From Paenibacillus dendrobii (lineage in GTDB: Bacteria > Bacillota > Bacilli > Paenibacillales > Paenibacillaceae): a DNA stretch of 64,000 bases. The position numbers were made by a program, and so were the translations under genes. Location: contig NZ_WUBI01000001.1 in assembly GCF_009807035.1 (NCBI RefSeq), positions 1,798,001-1,862,000 on the forward strand, in the 5' to 3' direction. The stretch's first letter is position 1, and every line of letters starts with the position of its first letter. Positions 38,575-47,349 of the stretch are shown here, piece after piece. The notes under the pieces are model-generated. The model was not told the DNA's origin and did not search any database. It saw only the letters and a list, made by a program, of their open reading frames with translations.

Positions 38575-38961
38575 CTAAAAAGCGCCTTCGATATGTTGAA
38601 GTGACGCGGCACGCCGCTCGCTATCCAGTTCAATCGCCACAACATCGAAACGAATCTCCCTCTCCACCTGTTGTTTATAATGCAGGTAAGCGAGGGCCGT
38701 GTTTCGAATCTGTTTGATTTTACGGATATCGACAGACTCCGCCGCAGTACCAAAGCGGGTACTAATGCTCCGGCTGCGTACCTCGACAATAACTAACAGT
38801 TGACCCATCTCGGCTACGATATCGAGTTCACCGCTCCTGCAACGCCAATTGCGGTCTTTAATGGCATATCCGCGGGAAGCCAGATAGCTGCAAGCAGCTT
38901 GTTCTGCTGCAGCACCTTTCTCACGGCGGTTATCCTTTGGCCTGTTCGTCCGTTCTACCAT
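38575..38961 (-). CDS. yraN: YraN-family (UPF0102) predicted nuclease
   Basis: A 128-residue protein with the nuclease-like core CRSGELDIVAEMGQLLVIVEV followed by R and S. It begins REKGAAAEQAACSYLASRGY, as the family does, and has a conserved DVVAIE near the end. The family resembles restriction-endonuclease folds; its cellular role is not established. It overlaps the preceding gene by 7 nt and ends the rnhB operon. Confidence 0.88.
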   Translation of the reverse strand: MVERTNRPKDNRREKGAAAEQAACSYLASRGYAIKDRNWRCRSGELDIVAEMGQLLVIVEVRSRSISTRFGTAAESVDIRKIKQIRNTALAYLHYKQQVEREIRFDVVAIELDSERRAASLQHIEGAF

Positions 38962-39260
38962 TCGTTCTCCCTTTCCCGCGCCGTCCGGTCCGCCCTGTAT
39001 ATAAAGCTCAGCACCTCAGCCACAAGCTGGTACAGCTCAGGCGGAATCTGCTGATCCAGATCCAGCTTCGACAATACCTCAACCAATGCTGCATCTTCCT
39101 GGACGGGAACCCCATGTTCCTTGGCTTTATCGAGAATGGCCTCGGCAATTCTGCCTCGCCCTTTGGCGGCCACCACCGGTGCTTCGGCTTCCCCCGGGGC
39201 ATATTTGAGAGCAACCGCCTTCTTCATTGAAATTGGATGCTCCTGAGATTTATCGCTCAT
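38955..39260 (-). CDS. ylqH: Free-standing FlhB C-terminal-domain protein (YlqH/FlhX-like)
   Basis: A 101-residue protein that aligns with the FlhB segment that follows the NPTH cleavage point: KKAVALKYAPGEAEAPVVAA here against FAVALKYDGSQMEAPQIVAK in the flhB of this window, and QLVAEVLSFIYRAD against QAVAEVLAYVYKLK. It has no membrane segments and no NPTH motif. In Helicobacter a similar orphan (FlhX) can stand in for the cleaved FlhB part. The role here is inferred. It overlaps both neighbours, the FliK-like gene by 4 nt and yraN by 7 nt. Confidence 0.85.
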   Translation of the reverse strand: MSDKSQEHPISMKKAVALKYAPGEAEAPVVAAKGRGRIAEAILDKAKEHGVPVQEDAALVEVLSKLDLDQQIPPELYQLVAEVLSFIYRADRTARERENEW

Positions 39261-41254
39261 ACCCGGAAATCCACCCCTTTGTAGCTCTGGGGCACATAAT
39301 CATGGACTGCTGCGGCCGTCGTCGTACCTTGCGTCGATTCCGCCGCTTTCACGGGCATTGGCTCTGCTCTCAGCGTCAGCAGCTGATAGCCAAGGGACTC
39401 CATGGCTGCGGATATTTCATCCTTGTGGTTAATCAGCAGCTCTCCGGCCCAATCCGCATCGTTATGAACTTTCAGACTCACAATCCGGTCTACGACCTGC
39501 ACGTCTACCAGTGTCTGCCCCAAATGCTTCATTTGCAGATCGAACCACAAGCGGCAGTTCGAGGCATCCAATTCACCCTTAGGGCCCCGGCGGGATTGGA
39601 TCTGAACCGAGGCTGTTTCTTGGCCGTCCGGTCCGTTCAGCGGCAAAAACAAGGTGACTTGGGCAAACGGCGCCGTCCGGTCCGTGTTCAACAGCAGCTG
39701 CTGGCCCGTCAAGTGGGATACCAGCTGCTGAGCTGCTTCCTTCAATGCCGGCGGCACTTCATCATGGTTTACCAACTGCAGCAGAATGCCTTTGAGCGTG
39801 TCCTGAGCGCCTGAGCCATGCAAGGCATGCTCTGTACGTATTCCGGCTGTTTCCCCAGCCGGAATGGATGTGGCAGCCGTATGTAATCCGGCTGCCTGCA
39901 AAGTGCGGGCCTGCTGCTCTTGCCCGGCCGCGATTTCTCCGGCCGGCTGCTGCGGGACCGCCCCGCTCCCCGGCGCCGTCGCCGGGGCGGGCTGCCGCGC
40001 AGCGGCTGCGGCGGCGCTTGCCGTGCCGCCGGCCGGGTTAACGGGCCCCGGCTCCGCCTGGCCCGTTGCCTGCGGCGCCGCACCCTGGCCTGCGGCCGGT
40101 GCAGCCACGACAGGCCGCGCGTTCCCCGCCGCGGCCCCTGGTTCTTGCGCGGGCATCCCGGCCCCGCGCAGGCCCTGCTGCTCGTGCTCCGCACCGAGCA
40201 GCTTCAATAGCCGCCCCACCCACGGCTCCGCTCCGGGGGCTTGGGGCGGCATCGGCTCTGGCCCTCCGGCGGGGCCAGAGCCTGTCAGCGCCGCCTGCTG
40301 CGTGGGCGGCGCCATTCCGGTGGCCGGCAATGCTGCTGCACGGCCGGCGGTCTCGGCATTGCCCTGCTGCGCAGCCAGGGCGCTGCCTGCAAGCGGCGCG
40401 GTGCGAAGCTGCTGCAGCACCTGCTGGAGCTTCGCCAAGAGCGGCTGCAGCCCTTCAGCAGGTGCTGCGTGCCCATCACTGGCAGTCAACACTTGTCCGC
40501 CAGTCTGGGCCGCCTGACCCTTTGCTGATGCCCCTTCTATATTCTCCTGCTGGTTCACGCCTAAACCAACCTGCGTAACACTCGAATTGTGACTGATTTG
40601 GCCAAGCCGGTTTGCTGCTCCAGCATCTCCAGATGCTGCGGGTTTGACAGGACCATGCATCGTCTGCGCAGCCTCCAGCTGCTCATCAAGTACAGCTAAC
40701 AATTCATGTAACGGTTGCCCGAACACTGCCTGCTGCAGTCCGCGGACACTCTCCGCGGTCACCGGCAATCCTCGCTGCAAGGCTATCGCAGCGGACTGGA
40801 TCCATTGCTCGGTCGGAACAGACGCCGGTTTCTGCTGCATGATCCGGCTGAACAGCTCCGCATTTTCCTTGTTCAGCGGCACGCCACTGGACTGCATGGC
40901 TTGGATCATCGTACGGTTCTCATCCGTGTCAGCAAGTCCTAATGTACCCAGCACATCTGCCATCGATTGGGAGGGTATCGCAGAGTATGGTGACTCCGCC
41001 AGCGGCTTCAACACCATCATGCCGTTCGATGCAGGCGGCTGCACCTGCAGTAGCGTCGCTTGACCGGCCTGCATCGGCGTCTCAAGAGCCGCTTTCACCT
41101 TAACCCCTTGGATCTGTACTACGGCCTCTTGACCGTCTTCCGAGACGCTAAGCACCACACCCCTGACCACTTGGCCGGTCTTCATATCCAGCTGCTTCGC
41201 ATCACCCGCTTTGGTTTCACCCAGCAGACCGCGAATCAACGAACCGATATTCAC
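39257..41254 (-). CDS. ylqG: FliK-like protein with GC-rich low-complexity middle (YlqG position)
   Basis: A 665-residue protein. The N-terminal 90 residues (MNIGSLIRGLLGETKAGDAK, then an OB-like VVLSVSEDGQEAVVQIQG stretch) look structured. Residues 250-455 are a Gln/Ala/Gly/Pro-rich stretch. The C-terminal 140 residues resemble the FliK hook-length domain (APFAQVTLFLPLNGPDGQET, LWFDLQMKHLGQTLVDVQVV). In B. subtilis ylqG has the same place. It is the first of a pair with the FlhB-C-like gene. The middle is far richer in GC (39850-40480) than its surroundings. Confidence 0.75.
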   Translation of the reverse strand: MNIGSLIRGLLGETKAGDAKQLDMKTGQVVRGVVLSVSEDGQEAVVQIQGVKVKAALETPMQAGQATLLQVQPPASNGMMVLKPLAESPYSAIPSQSMADVLGTLGLADTDENRTMIQAMQSSGVPLNKENAELFSRIMQQKPASVPTEQWIQSAAIALQRGLPVTAESVRGLQQAVFGQPLHELLAVLDEQLEAAQTMHGPVKPAASGDAGAANRLGQISHNSSVTQVGLGVNQQENIEGASAKGQAAQTGGQVLTASDGHAAPAEGLQPLLAKLQQVLQQLRTAPLAGSALAAQQGNAETAGRAAALPATGMAPPTQQAALTGSGPAGGPEPMPPQAPGAEPWVGRLLKLLGAEHEQQGLRGAGMPAQEPGAAAGNARPVVAAPAAGQGAAPQATGQAEPGPVNPAGGTASAAAAAARQPAPATAPGSGAVPQQPAGEIAAGQEQQARTLQAAGLHTAATSIPAGETAGIRTEHALHGSGAQDTLKGILLQLVNHDEVPPALKEAAQQLVSHLTGQQLLLNTDRTAPFAQVTLFLPLNGPDGQETASVQIQSRRGPKGELDASNCRLWFDLQMKHLGQTLVDVQVVDRIVSLKVHNDADWAGELLINHKDEISAAMESLGYQLLTLRAEPMPVKAAESTQGTTTAAAVHDYVPQSYKGVDFRV

Positions 41255-41331
41255 GTCTCTCGTCCTCCTTCGTTCGTGCGAACCCTTTTTTCTTTATATC
41301 GGCACCTGCCTCACGGCAGTGAAGAAGTGCC

Positions 41332-41952
41332 CTAGAACAAGGTTTCCTGAACGACCTCCAGATTCTTCAGGAAGCTTTTGCGGTGCATCGGGGTGGGTCC
41401 CAGTGCCAGGATCTGCTCCCGATGAAGCTTGGTTGCATAACCTTTATGTATCGCAATACCATATTCGGGATAACGTGCCTCCCATTCCCCCTTACAAAGC
41501 CTGTCCCTCGTTACCTTGGCGATTATCGAAGCAGCCGCAATGCTTTGGCTGGTGGCGTCCCCTTTGATGATGGACAGCTGCGGAATCTCTACGTCAACTT
41601 TCTCCGCATCGACGAGAAGATAATCGGCGGCCACCGGCAGTCCTAGAACCGCTTTTTGCATCGCAAGCCTTGCTGCCTGCTTAATATTAATTCTGTCAAT
41701 CGTCTCGGCATCGACATAACCGACGGAGATGGCAACCGCCTGCTCGGTAATCAGTTCATACAGCGCTTCACGTTTCTTTTCGCTCAGCTTTTTGGAATCG
41801 TCTACGCCTTCCAGCACCAAGCCAACAGGCAGAATAACGGCGGCAGCGACCACATCCCCGAATAAGCAACCCCGCCCAACTTCGTCTATTCCTGCAATCC
41901 ATTGATAAGATTGTGACCAGCATTCTTTTTCGTGCATTAACAAGTCTGTCAT
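41332..41952 (-). CDS. rnhB: Ribonuclease HII RnhB
   Basis: Removes ribonucleotides and RNA-DNA hybrids from DNA. The catalytic DEDD residues are visible in AGIDEVGRGCLFGDV, VDAEKVDVE and IIKGDATSQSIAAASIIAKV. The length is 206 aa. The ATG at 41952 follows AGGAGG with 9 nt spacing. First gene of the rnhB-ylqG-ylqH-yraN unit. Confidence 0.96.
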   Translation of the reverse strand: MTDLLMHEKECWSQSYQWIAGIDEVGRGCLFGDVVAAAVILPVGLVLEGVDDSKKLSEKKREALYELITEQAVAISVGYVDAETIDRINIKQAARLAMQKAVLGLPVAADYLLVDAEKVDVEIPQLSIIKGDATSQSIAAASIIAKVTRDRLCKGEWEARYPEYGIAIHKGYATKLHREQILALGPTPMHRKSFLKNLEVVQETLF

Positions 41953-42428
41953 GTTGTTCCTCCTAGCTCTCCCCGGACTTCATTCCCTGTCCGCGCAGCT
42001 TACTGCTCAGAACATTATACTTGATCCGGGGACATGCTGCATGGCTTTTCCAGGAGTTTCTGCTAGTGAACCATGATCTGCGACTTGTCTTTTTCCGGTG
42101 GTCACGAGTTAATTATCGAAAGGCTCGTAACTGTATCAAACGTCATCGGTACCGCGTTTAAAGGTATGGACCGCCGCATGCCGGACTAGATCGACGGATT
42201 GTTTCATTGAAACCCCCGACGTTATTAGCCATTTCTGCTTCTTGATTCCCCCCCATTCTTCCATTTGTTTTTATTTACCAATGTCATGGATTGATATGTT
42301 CCTTCACCTCCTGCTCCAATATATAGAAGCATGATCAACCATAATATTTTCAATTTTGATAGGTCACCCTATATGCACATTGACTATATCTTGTCCTTTC
42401 CCATGAATAAACATATTCCCGGCATAGC
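41953..42428. other. Long intergenic region upstream of rnhB
   Basis: About 475 nt without a supported gene. It holds a likely rnhB promoter (see 42014). Short reading frames of 20-23 codons with uncertain SDs occur but are not convincing. A decayed gene or regulatory leader cannot be excluded. Confidence 0.5.
42014..42042 (-). promoter_or_regulatory. Possible rnhB promoter
   Basis: A perfect minus-strand TATAAT (42019-42014) lies 62 nt from the rnhB start. The -35 17 nt upstream (ATGCAG) is weak. It would serve the rnhB operon after the rbgA terminator. Confidence 0.4.
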
Positions 42429-42456
42429 AAAAAAGCCGCCTGTCGGCGGCTTTCTT
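42429..42456 (-). terminator. Intrinsic terminator after rbgA
   Basis: GCCGCC-loop-GGCGGC stem in AAAAAAGCCGCC...GGCGGCTTTCTT, ending in T-rich sequence on the minus strand. It is about 65 nt after the rbgA stop. Confidence 0.9.
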
Positions 42457-42520
42457 ATACATATCATCTATGCGATTCCATAGGATGAACCTTTAGATAG
42501 AACTTTTAATTGCATGCCGA

Positions 42521-43387
42521 TTAATATGGGGACTCCATGGAGAAACGTCCCATTTTTCCGGCGCGCAGTTCCCTCAGCAGCGTACGGGAGGCCTTTTCAA
42601 GATCTACCCTTCCTCCGCTGATCAGGCAACCGCGTTTGCGGCCTACCGCTTCCATAATAGCCACGATCTCATCGCTTTCGTCCGGATTATGCGGAGTGCT
42701 GTCTTCCAGCTCAAACCGATCCCTGAAGGCATCCCAGTAGTAGCTCACCAGATATTTCACGGCGAAAAAGGCGATATCTTCAGCATTCAGTATCTCTTCC
42801 TTGATCGCACCGGTCACAGCCAGCTTGTAGCCCACATTCTGATCTTCGAACTTGGGCCACAGAATACCCGGTGTATCCAGAAGTTCGATCTCGCCGCCCA
42901 CCTTAATCCACTGCTGCCCTTTGGTCACGCCCGGACGATCGCCTGTAGCAGCGATGCTCCTGCCGGCCAAACGGTTAATCAACGTGGATTTGCCGACATT
43001 CGGAATTCCTACAATCAGCGCGCGGATGGCTCTCGGATTGATGCCCTTTGCAATCTGCCGATCAATCTTCTCTTTTAGGAGCAGCTTAAGCTGTCCCGGA
43101 ATATCCTTTACGCCGGTTCCGGTGGAAGCATCTACCGGGAAAGCCGTTTGTCCCAGCTCCTTGAAATACTCCTGCCACTCTTTTGTGACCGAAGGATCCG
43201 CAAGATCCGCCTTATTCATAATGATGAGCCGCGGTTTGCCCTGCAATATTTCGTCAATCATCGGATTGCGGCTGGACAGCGGAAGGCGGGCATCGATTAA
43301 CTCGATGACCACATCTATCAGCTTCAGCTTTTCCTGTATTTGGCGGCGCGCTCTGGTCATATGACCAGGAAACCATTGAATCGTCAC
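42521..43387 (-). CDS. rbgA: Ribosome biogenesis GTPase RbgA (YlqF)
   Basis: Circularly permuted GTPase needed for 50S assembly. Motifs run G4 (IMNKADLAD), G5 region, then G1 ([14 protein letters not shown]), G2/G3 (DTPGILWPK). The start is GTG at 43387 ([16 protein letters not shown]), 6 nt after GAGGTG, which matches the B. subtilis protein start exactly. The ATGs further upstream add residues without precedent. The length is 288 aa. Confidence 0.95.
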   Translation of the reverse strand: MTIQWFPGHMTRARRQIQEKLKLIDVVIELIDARLPLSSRNPMIDEILQGKPRLIIMNKADLADPSVTKEWQEYFKELGQTAFPVDASTGTGVKDIPGQLKLLLKEKIDRQIAKGINPRAIRALIVGIPNVGKSTLINRLAGRSIAATGDRPGVTKGQQWIKVGGEIELLDTPGILWPKFEDQNVGYKLAVTGAIKEEILNAEDIAFFAVKYLVSYYWDAFRDRFELEDSTPHNPDESDEIVAIMEAVGRKRGCLISGGRVDLEKASRTLLRELRAGKMGRFSMESPY

Positions 43388-43437
43388 CGTCATCACCTCA
43401 TTTTTGCCTACAACCAGCCGCTGCATCGGTGGATTGT

Positions 43438-44058
43438 TTAATGTTTAATCAAATGTACGTCCTTAACCGGCCAAAAAATCAAATCCGCACGTCCGACGAT
43501 GTCGCCTAGCGGAACATATCCAATCATCCGGCTGTCCGTACTGTCGGAGCGGTTATCCCCCATCACGAACACATGTCCCTCAGGAACCTTTCCGTCAGGA
43601 AAAGCGCTATTAGGGAAATCTTTGTCGTTATACAACTGGCCTTCTTTATGTTTCTGATCCATGGCGCCCTGTATGTAGGTTTCGTTGACAGGCTTACCGT
43701 TAACCGTTACCGTGTCGCCTTCCACCTTCACCGTATCGCCTGCAACGGCGATAACCCGCTTAATGAAGTCCTTGCCTTCGGATGGAACATGGAATACAAT
43801 GACTTCCCCGCGTTGCGGTGACCGTATATCATACAAAATTTCATTGACGATCAGCCGCTCTCCCGTATGGAAATTAGGCTGCATCGACGGCCCGTCCACG
43901 ATGAACGGTTTAAAGAGAAGCCAGCGAATGAGAGCCACCAGAATTAGAGCTATCACAATCGCCTTAAGCCATTCTACTACTTCATTTTTTGCTTTTTTGG
44001 GTGGTTTACGATCCTGCTCCCCAAGTTCCACCCCATCATTCTGAATGTCCTGCTGCAT
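43438..44058 (-). CDS. lepB: Signal peptidase I LepB (SipS type)
   Basis: Cleaves signal peptides outside the membrane. An N-terminal membrane segment lies at about 30-48. The catalytic Ser is in [19 protein letters not shown], the Lys in [16 protein letters not shown], and the Gram-positive type motif [14 protein letters not shown] follows. The length is 206 aa. It lies between rplS and rbgA. Confidence 0.95.
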   Translation of the reverse strand: MQQDIQNDGVELGEQDRKPPKKAKNEVVEWLKAIVIALILVALIRWLLFKPFIVDGPSMQPNFHTGERLIVNEILYDIRSPQRGEVIVFHVPSEGKDFIKRVIAVAGDTVKVEGDTVTVNGKPVNETYIQGAMDQKHKEGQLYNDKDFPNSAFPDGKVPEGHVFVMGDNRSDSTDSRMIGYVPLGDIVGRADLIFWPVKDVHLIKH

Positions 44059-44127
44059 ACTTCACCGCCCTCTCCTCGTATCATCTGCGTGTGCACGTAT
44101 TTTTTTCATTTTTTGCCGAAAAGAAAA

Positions 44128-44142
44128 GCTCCTAAACGGAGC
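44128..44142 (-). terminator. Second terminator downstream of rplS
   Basis: GCTCC (44128-44132) pairs with GGAGC (44138-44142); on the minus strand the stem is followed by TTTCTTTTC. It is short (5 bp) but well placed, 29 nt beyond the first rplS terminator. Confidence 0.6.
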
Positions 44143-44170
44143 CGATAACAATTCTTATCCTAAAACGAAA

Positions 44171-44190
44171 AGGGCTTGAAATCAAGCCCT
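44171..44190 (-). terminator. rplS terminator
   Basis: AGGGCTTG (44171-44178) pairs with CAAGCCCT (44183-44190) around a 4-nt loop, followed on the minus strand by TTTTCGTTTT. It is 17 nt after the rplS stop. Confidence 0.8.
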
Positions 44191-44207
44191 CCCACGTTGT
44201 CCGTTTA

Positions 44208-44552
44208 TTAACGGCGAATTTCTTTAATTCTCGCTGCTTTACCGCGAAGTTCACGAAGATAATAAAGCTTCGCACGACGCACTTTACCACGGCGAGCCAC
44301 TTCGATTTTCTCGATTTTTGGCGAGTTGATTGGGAAAGTTCTTTCCACACCAACACCGTAAGAAATTTTACGAACCGTAAAAGTCTCACTGATTCCGCCA
44401 CCGCGACGTTTAATTACTACACCTTCGAACAACTGAATACGTTCGCGAGATCCCTCGATTACCTTAACGTGCACTTTTAAAGTGTCGCCAGGACGAAAAC
44501 TTGGGATATCTTTACGAAGCTGTTCTTGAGTGATCGCTTGTAGGATATTCAT
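44208..44552 (-). CDS. rplS: 50S ribosomal protein L19
   Basis: Ribosomal protein at the 30S-50S interface. [20 protein letters not shown] and [18 protein letters not shown] are family motifs, and the C-terminus [20 protein letters not shown] is conserved. The length is 114 aa. Here it has its own promoter and terminators, so it is split from trmD, unlike in B. subtilis. Confidence 0.97.
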   Translation of the reverse strand: MNILQAITQEQLRKDIPSFRPGDTLKVHVKVIEGSRERIQLFEGVVIKRRGGGISETFTVRKISYGVGVERTFPINSPKIEKIEVARRGKVRRAKLYYLRELRGKAARIKEIRR

Positions 44553-44656
44553 CTAGGACTCCCTCCTTCCGTACAGGTGTTCTTGCCTCTTCCGGAAAAC
44601 CCTCTGTTCTCCTTCATCATCCGCAGCGGACCACCGTATTCCACACAACAGCGTTA

Positions 44657-44686
44657 ATTGTAGCACATATGCGTAATGCTTTGCAA
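44657..44686 (-). promoter_or_regulatory. rplS promoter
   Basis: Minus-strand TTGCAA (44686-44681) and TACAAT (44662-44657), spacer 18 nt. It predicts a leader of about 100 nt before rplS. Bacillales often carry an L19 autoregulatory leader here, but I cannot confirm its fold. Confidence 0.6.
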
Positions 44687-44790
44687 CATCTAACTGAACA
44701 AGCCATGGATATGGAAATTCCTTCAGAAATTTCGATTTGCCCTATCGTTAAAGCTCGCAATCTCTCCAAGTTATTAAAAACAGTTTTCAT

Positions 44791-44809
44791 CGTCAAAAAA
44801 ATTTTGACG
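44791..44809. promoter_or_regulatory. 19-bp palindrome overlapping the MFS promoter (operator 1)
   Basis: CGTCAAAA-AAA-TTTTGACG, a perfect palindrome with 8-bp arms. It contains the -35 TTGACG (44804-44809) of a promoter whose -10 is TGCAAT (44827-44832, spacer 17). Confidence 0.6.
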
Positions 44810-44861
44810 TTTACCGAAAAACCTATTGCAATTCAATCAAATATAAATAAAATAAATTTAT

Positions 44862-44880
44862 CGTTAAATTATTTTTAACG
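44862..44880. promoter_or_regulatory. 19-bp palindrome downstream of the MFS promoter (operator 2)
   Basis: CGTTAAA-TTATT-TTTAACG, same spacing and same ends (CGT...ACG) as the palindrome at 44791. It is about 30 nt before the MFS start. Confidence 0.6.
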
Positions 44881-44909
44881 TTAATAAATATTGAACGGAG
44901 TTGTCTTGA

Positions 44910-46190
44910 ATGAGTGAAACGGTTCTGGTTCAAGCCCAGCCACGGCAAGGTATTCGTGAATTAAGCGCACACAGGTCTTATCTGATTATGATGGCCGCTA
45001 AGATCATCTCCCGCTTCGGGGATTCCATCGATTCCATTGCCTACAGCTGGATGGTTTATGTCCTTACGGGCTCTGAGGTGCTAATGGGCACATTGTTCGC
45101 TCTTAACTTTATTCCCGGAATTGCATTCAGCCTGTTCACTGGCGTCTTGGTTGATCGTTGGTCCAAGAAGAAGATCGTCATTCTCGCCAATGCCGGCCGC
45201 GGCATCATGGTCATGCTAACTGCGCTGTTATATTTTACGGGTTCTCTGCAGCCATGGCATTTATTCGTTTTCACTTTTATCAACTCATCTTTTGAATGCT
45301 TCTCAACGCCTGCCGAAATGTCTCTCGTGCCTCGCCTCCTCCCCAAAGAACTGCTTCTGACAGGAAATTCGATCACTTCCTCTGTCGCCCGGACCGCAGA
45401 GCTTGGCGGAATGGCCGCTGCCGGCGGAATAATCGCGCTGGTCGGTATTTCCGGTTCCATGATTATTGATGCGGCTACCTTTTTCATCGCTGCTTTTTTG
45501 TTTCTGTGGATTCGTTTGAAACCGGAAGATCAGCCTGCCGTTATACACACCGATATGCCTCCAGCCCATAAGAGAACCTCTTACTGGAAAGAGTTTTTAT
45601 CCGGTCTGCAATTCGTCAAAAAAGAACGTCTCATTCTGCTGACCATGTTCGCGGCCGCATTCGTCAACTTGTGCCTTGCTCCATGGAACGTTCTGCAGCC
45701 CGTTTATGTAAAAGAAATACTTCACTCCGGCCCTTTTGGACTTAGCCTGCTCGGGATCAGTCTCGTCATTGGCATGATTCTCAGCGGAATCTGGATCAGT
45801 CAGAAGGGGGCACGCTATAAAAAAAGCTCATTGATTGTATTCGGATTCCTGCTGCTTGGCGTCACCTATAGCCTGTTGTATGTCCCATCCCTGTTCACTC
45901 TTTATCCCCTGTACGTGGCAACGCTATTCTGCTTCGGGATGGGGTTCGCCGTATCGTTCGTAAGCACGCCGATTTCGACATACATGATGGAAGTAACGCC
46001 ACGCGAGATGCTTGGCCGCATCGGAGCATTGTCGAACATGCTCAGTACCTGTACCGTTCCGCTTGGCGGCGTTATCGCCGGCTTCGCAGGCACCTTTATG
46101 AGCGCTAATTTCATATTCCTGATCTTTGGACTTTTCATGATCATCCCGGGGCTTGTGCTTCTGACACAAAAGAGCTTCATGAGCTTATAA
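44910..46190 (+). CDS. MFS transporter (DHA3-like)
   Basis: A 426-residue major facilitator with about twelve membrane segments. The loop 2-3 motif is GVLVDRWSKKKIVILANAGR and an RIGALSNM box occurs in the second half. The MFS_3 subfamily includes drug and siderophore exporters; the substrate is unknown. The SD ACGGAG precedes the ATG. The paired palindromes upstream and the HTH gene 212 nt downstream suggest local repression. Confidence 0.85.
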   Translation: MSETVLVQAQPRQGIRELSAHRSYLIMMAAKIISRFGDSIDSIAYSWMVYVLTGSEVLMGTLFALNFIPGIAFSLFTGVLVDRWSKKKIVILANAGRGIMVMLTALLYFTGSLQPWHLFVFTFINSSFECFSTPAEMSLVPRLLPKELLLTGNSITSSVARTAELGGMAAAGGIIALVGISGSMIIDAATFFIAAFLFLWIRLKPEDQPAVIHTDMPPAHKRTSYWKEFLSGLQFVKKERLILLTMFAAAFVNLCLAPWNVLQPVYVKEILHSGPFGLSLLGISLVIGMILSGIWISQKGARYKKSSLIVFGFLLLGVTYSLLYVPSLFTLYPLYVATLFCFGMGFAVSFVSTPISTYMMEVTPREMLGRIGALSNMLSTCTVPLGGVIAGFAGTFMSANFIFLIFGLFMIIPGLVLLTQKSFMSL

Positions 46191-46402
46191 ATGGCGAATT
46201 CAAGAAACATTCTTTTGTGCTTTATCTCTTCGGGCCTTATAATAGGCTTATTAACTGGATATTTCCAAATCGAAATTTAGCCTTCCGGGAATGGTCCATA
46301 AACCTATTCTCTTTGTTTGCTGATGGAAGTGATGGAAGCCGTGATTTGATATTGGCAACGTCCGGTGATCGTAAATGCAAGAAATGACGAGGTGCGTTTG
46401 TA
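46191..46402. other. Intergenic region between MFS gene and regulator
   Basis: 212 nt with a likely promoter for the regulator: TTGTGC (46214-46219), spacer 17, TATAAT (46237-46242). No copy of the 19-bp palindrome was seen here. Confidence 0.6.
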
Positions 46403-46954
46403 TTGGAGACGAAGGAACTTAGTACGATTGAAGAAATACGAATATATTCTGATCCTTACCGGATGAAAATATTAAGCCATTTCCAACGAATGGACCACCC
46501 GGCGACCATCAAAGAAATCGCCGACGCAATGGGTGAGGTCCCGGCAAAGGTATACTACCATGCCAAAAAACTTGAAAGCATCGGCCTGATCCATATCGTC
46601 AGTACGAAAGAAATCAATGGTATTAACGCCAAATATTACGAATCGTTCAAGGGCGCAGTTCGCATTAAACGCGATGATGGCGCAGACGAGGCTGCGAAGA
46701 AGATATTCATTTCGGAAACTCAAAAACTTCTTTCCGATCTGTATGATGATAACAAAAAGAAATTCCTTACGGCCCAGAGCAATGATAAGCCTTACGGCAA
46801 CCTGACAAACTCCGAGGTCTATTTGACGGAAGAGGAAGCCAAGAAATTCATTGAGTGGATTAATCAGTTTGTGGATGAGCATCACTCTCGTAAAAATCCC
46901 GATCAGTTCAAATACGATATTTTTACGACGATTGCCAAAACGACCGATCAGTAA
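46403..46954 (+). CDS. ArsR-like winged-helix transcriptional regulator
   Basis: A 183-residue protein. The N-terminal 80 residues form a winged helix of the ArsR/HTH_20 kind (IYSDPYRMKILSHFQRMDHP, IKEIADAMGEVPAKVYYHAK for helix-turn-helix). The C-terminal 100 residues are a charged helical domain. TTG start at 46403 with GAGGTG 8 nt upstream. No metal-binding Cys set is seen. A role in controlling the MFS exporter is inferred from position. Confidence 0.78.
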   Translation: METKELSTIEEIRIYSDPYRMKILSHFQRMDHPATIKEIADAMGEVPAKVYYHAKKLESIGLIHIVSTKEINGINAKYYESFKGAVRIKRDDGADEAAKKIFISETQKLLSDLYDDNKKKFLTAQSNDKPYGNLTNSEVYLTEEEAKKFIEWINQFVDEHHSRKNPDQFKYDIFTTIAKTTDQ

Positions 46955-46964
46955 GTCCAGCACG

Positions 46965-47007
46965 ACACAAAAAAAAGAATCCCGCTAAAGGGATTCTTTT
47001 TTTGTGT
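46965..47007. terminator. Bidirectional terminator
   Basis: A perfect inverted repeat ACACAAAAAAAAGAATCCC...GGGATTCTTTTTTTGTGT (left arm 46965-46983) between convergent genes. Confidence 0.9.
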
Positions 47008-47258
47008 TATTTGGCATCCGCAGTGCCGACTGCGTTATTCTCATCTTCACTGGCTACGTAAATGTCATATTGCATACGCCTGGGTTGAAGGCCACCACCG
47101 TGGTCATTAGCCCAGTTCGTGATTTTGGACCGATGCGGAATCCCGCTTTGAATCAGCTTGTTCTTCATTCTTACAAATTCATCTGAATTGAAAGATGTGA
47201 AAATGAGCGTTCGTTCTCTAGGTACAAAAAATCTCCATATGGATTTAAGTATTCCCAT
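47007..47258 (-). CDS. Small conserved-type protein of unknown function
   Basis: An 83-residue soluble protein with a beta-alpha-beta look (RTLIFTSFNSDEFVRMKNKL, SGIPHRSKITNWANDHGG, YDIYVASEDE). It resembles small putative signal-transducing DUF2007-type folds, but only loosely. The start ATG at 47258 has GGGGAGG upstream. No function is claimed. Confidence 0.65.
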   Translation of the reverse strand: MGILKSIWRFFVPRERTLIFTSFNSDEFVRMKNKLIQSGIPHRSKITNWANDHGGGLQPRRMQYDIYVASEDENNAVGTADAK

Positions 47259-47286
47259 CGGCTTTTCCTCCCCAGTCGCTGCATAT

Positions 47287-47314
47287 ATTGTACACTGTAG
47301 ATTTCCTTATGCAA
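47287..47314 (-). promoter_or_regulatory. Promoter of the small protein gene
   Basis: Minus-strand TTGCAT (47314-47309) and TACAAT (47292-47287), spacer 16 nt, 29 nt before the start. Confidence 0.6.
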
Positions 47315-47349
47315 GTATACATGCAATCTCTGGATAAAACCCTGAGACC

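Noticed and set aside
39864..40578. Several overlapping frames of 100-217 codons in the GC-rich part of the FliK-like gene
   Set aside because: Stop codons are rare in GC-rich sequence, so all frames stay open. The minus-strand frame alone continues into conserved ends.
42225..42355. Possible short hydrophobic peptide on the minus strand (TTG at 42355)
   Set aside because: On recount the frame closes after 23 codons, and no conserved peptide is recognisable.
44669..44878. 69-codon plus-strand reading frame before the MFS gene
   Set aside because: No SD, covers the rplS promoter and the first palindrome, no conserved features.
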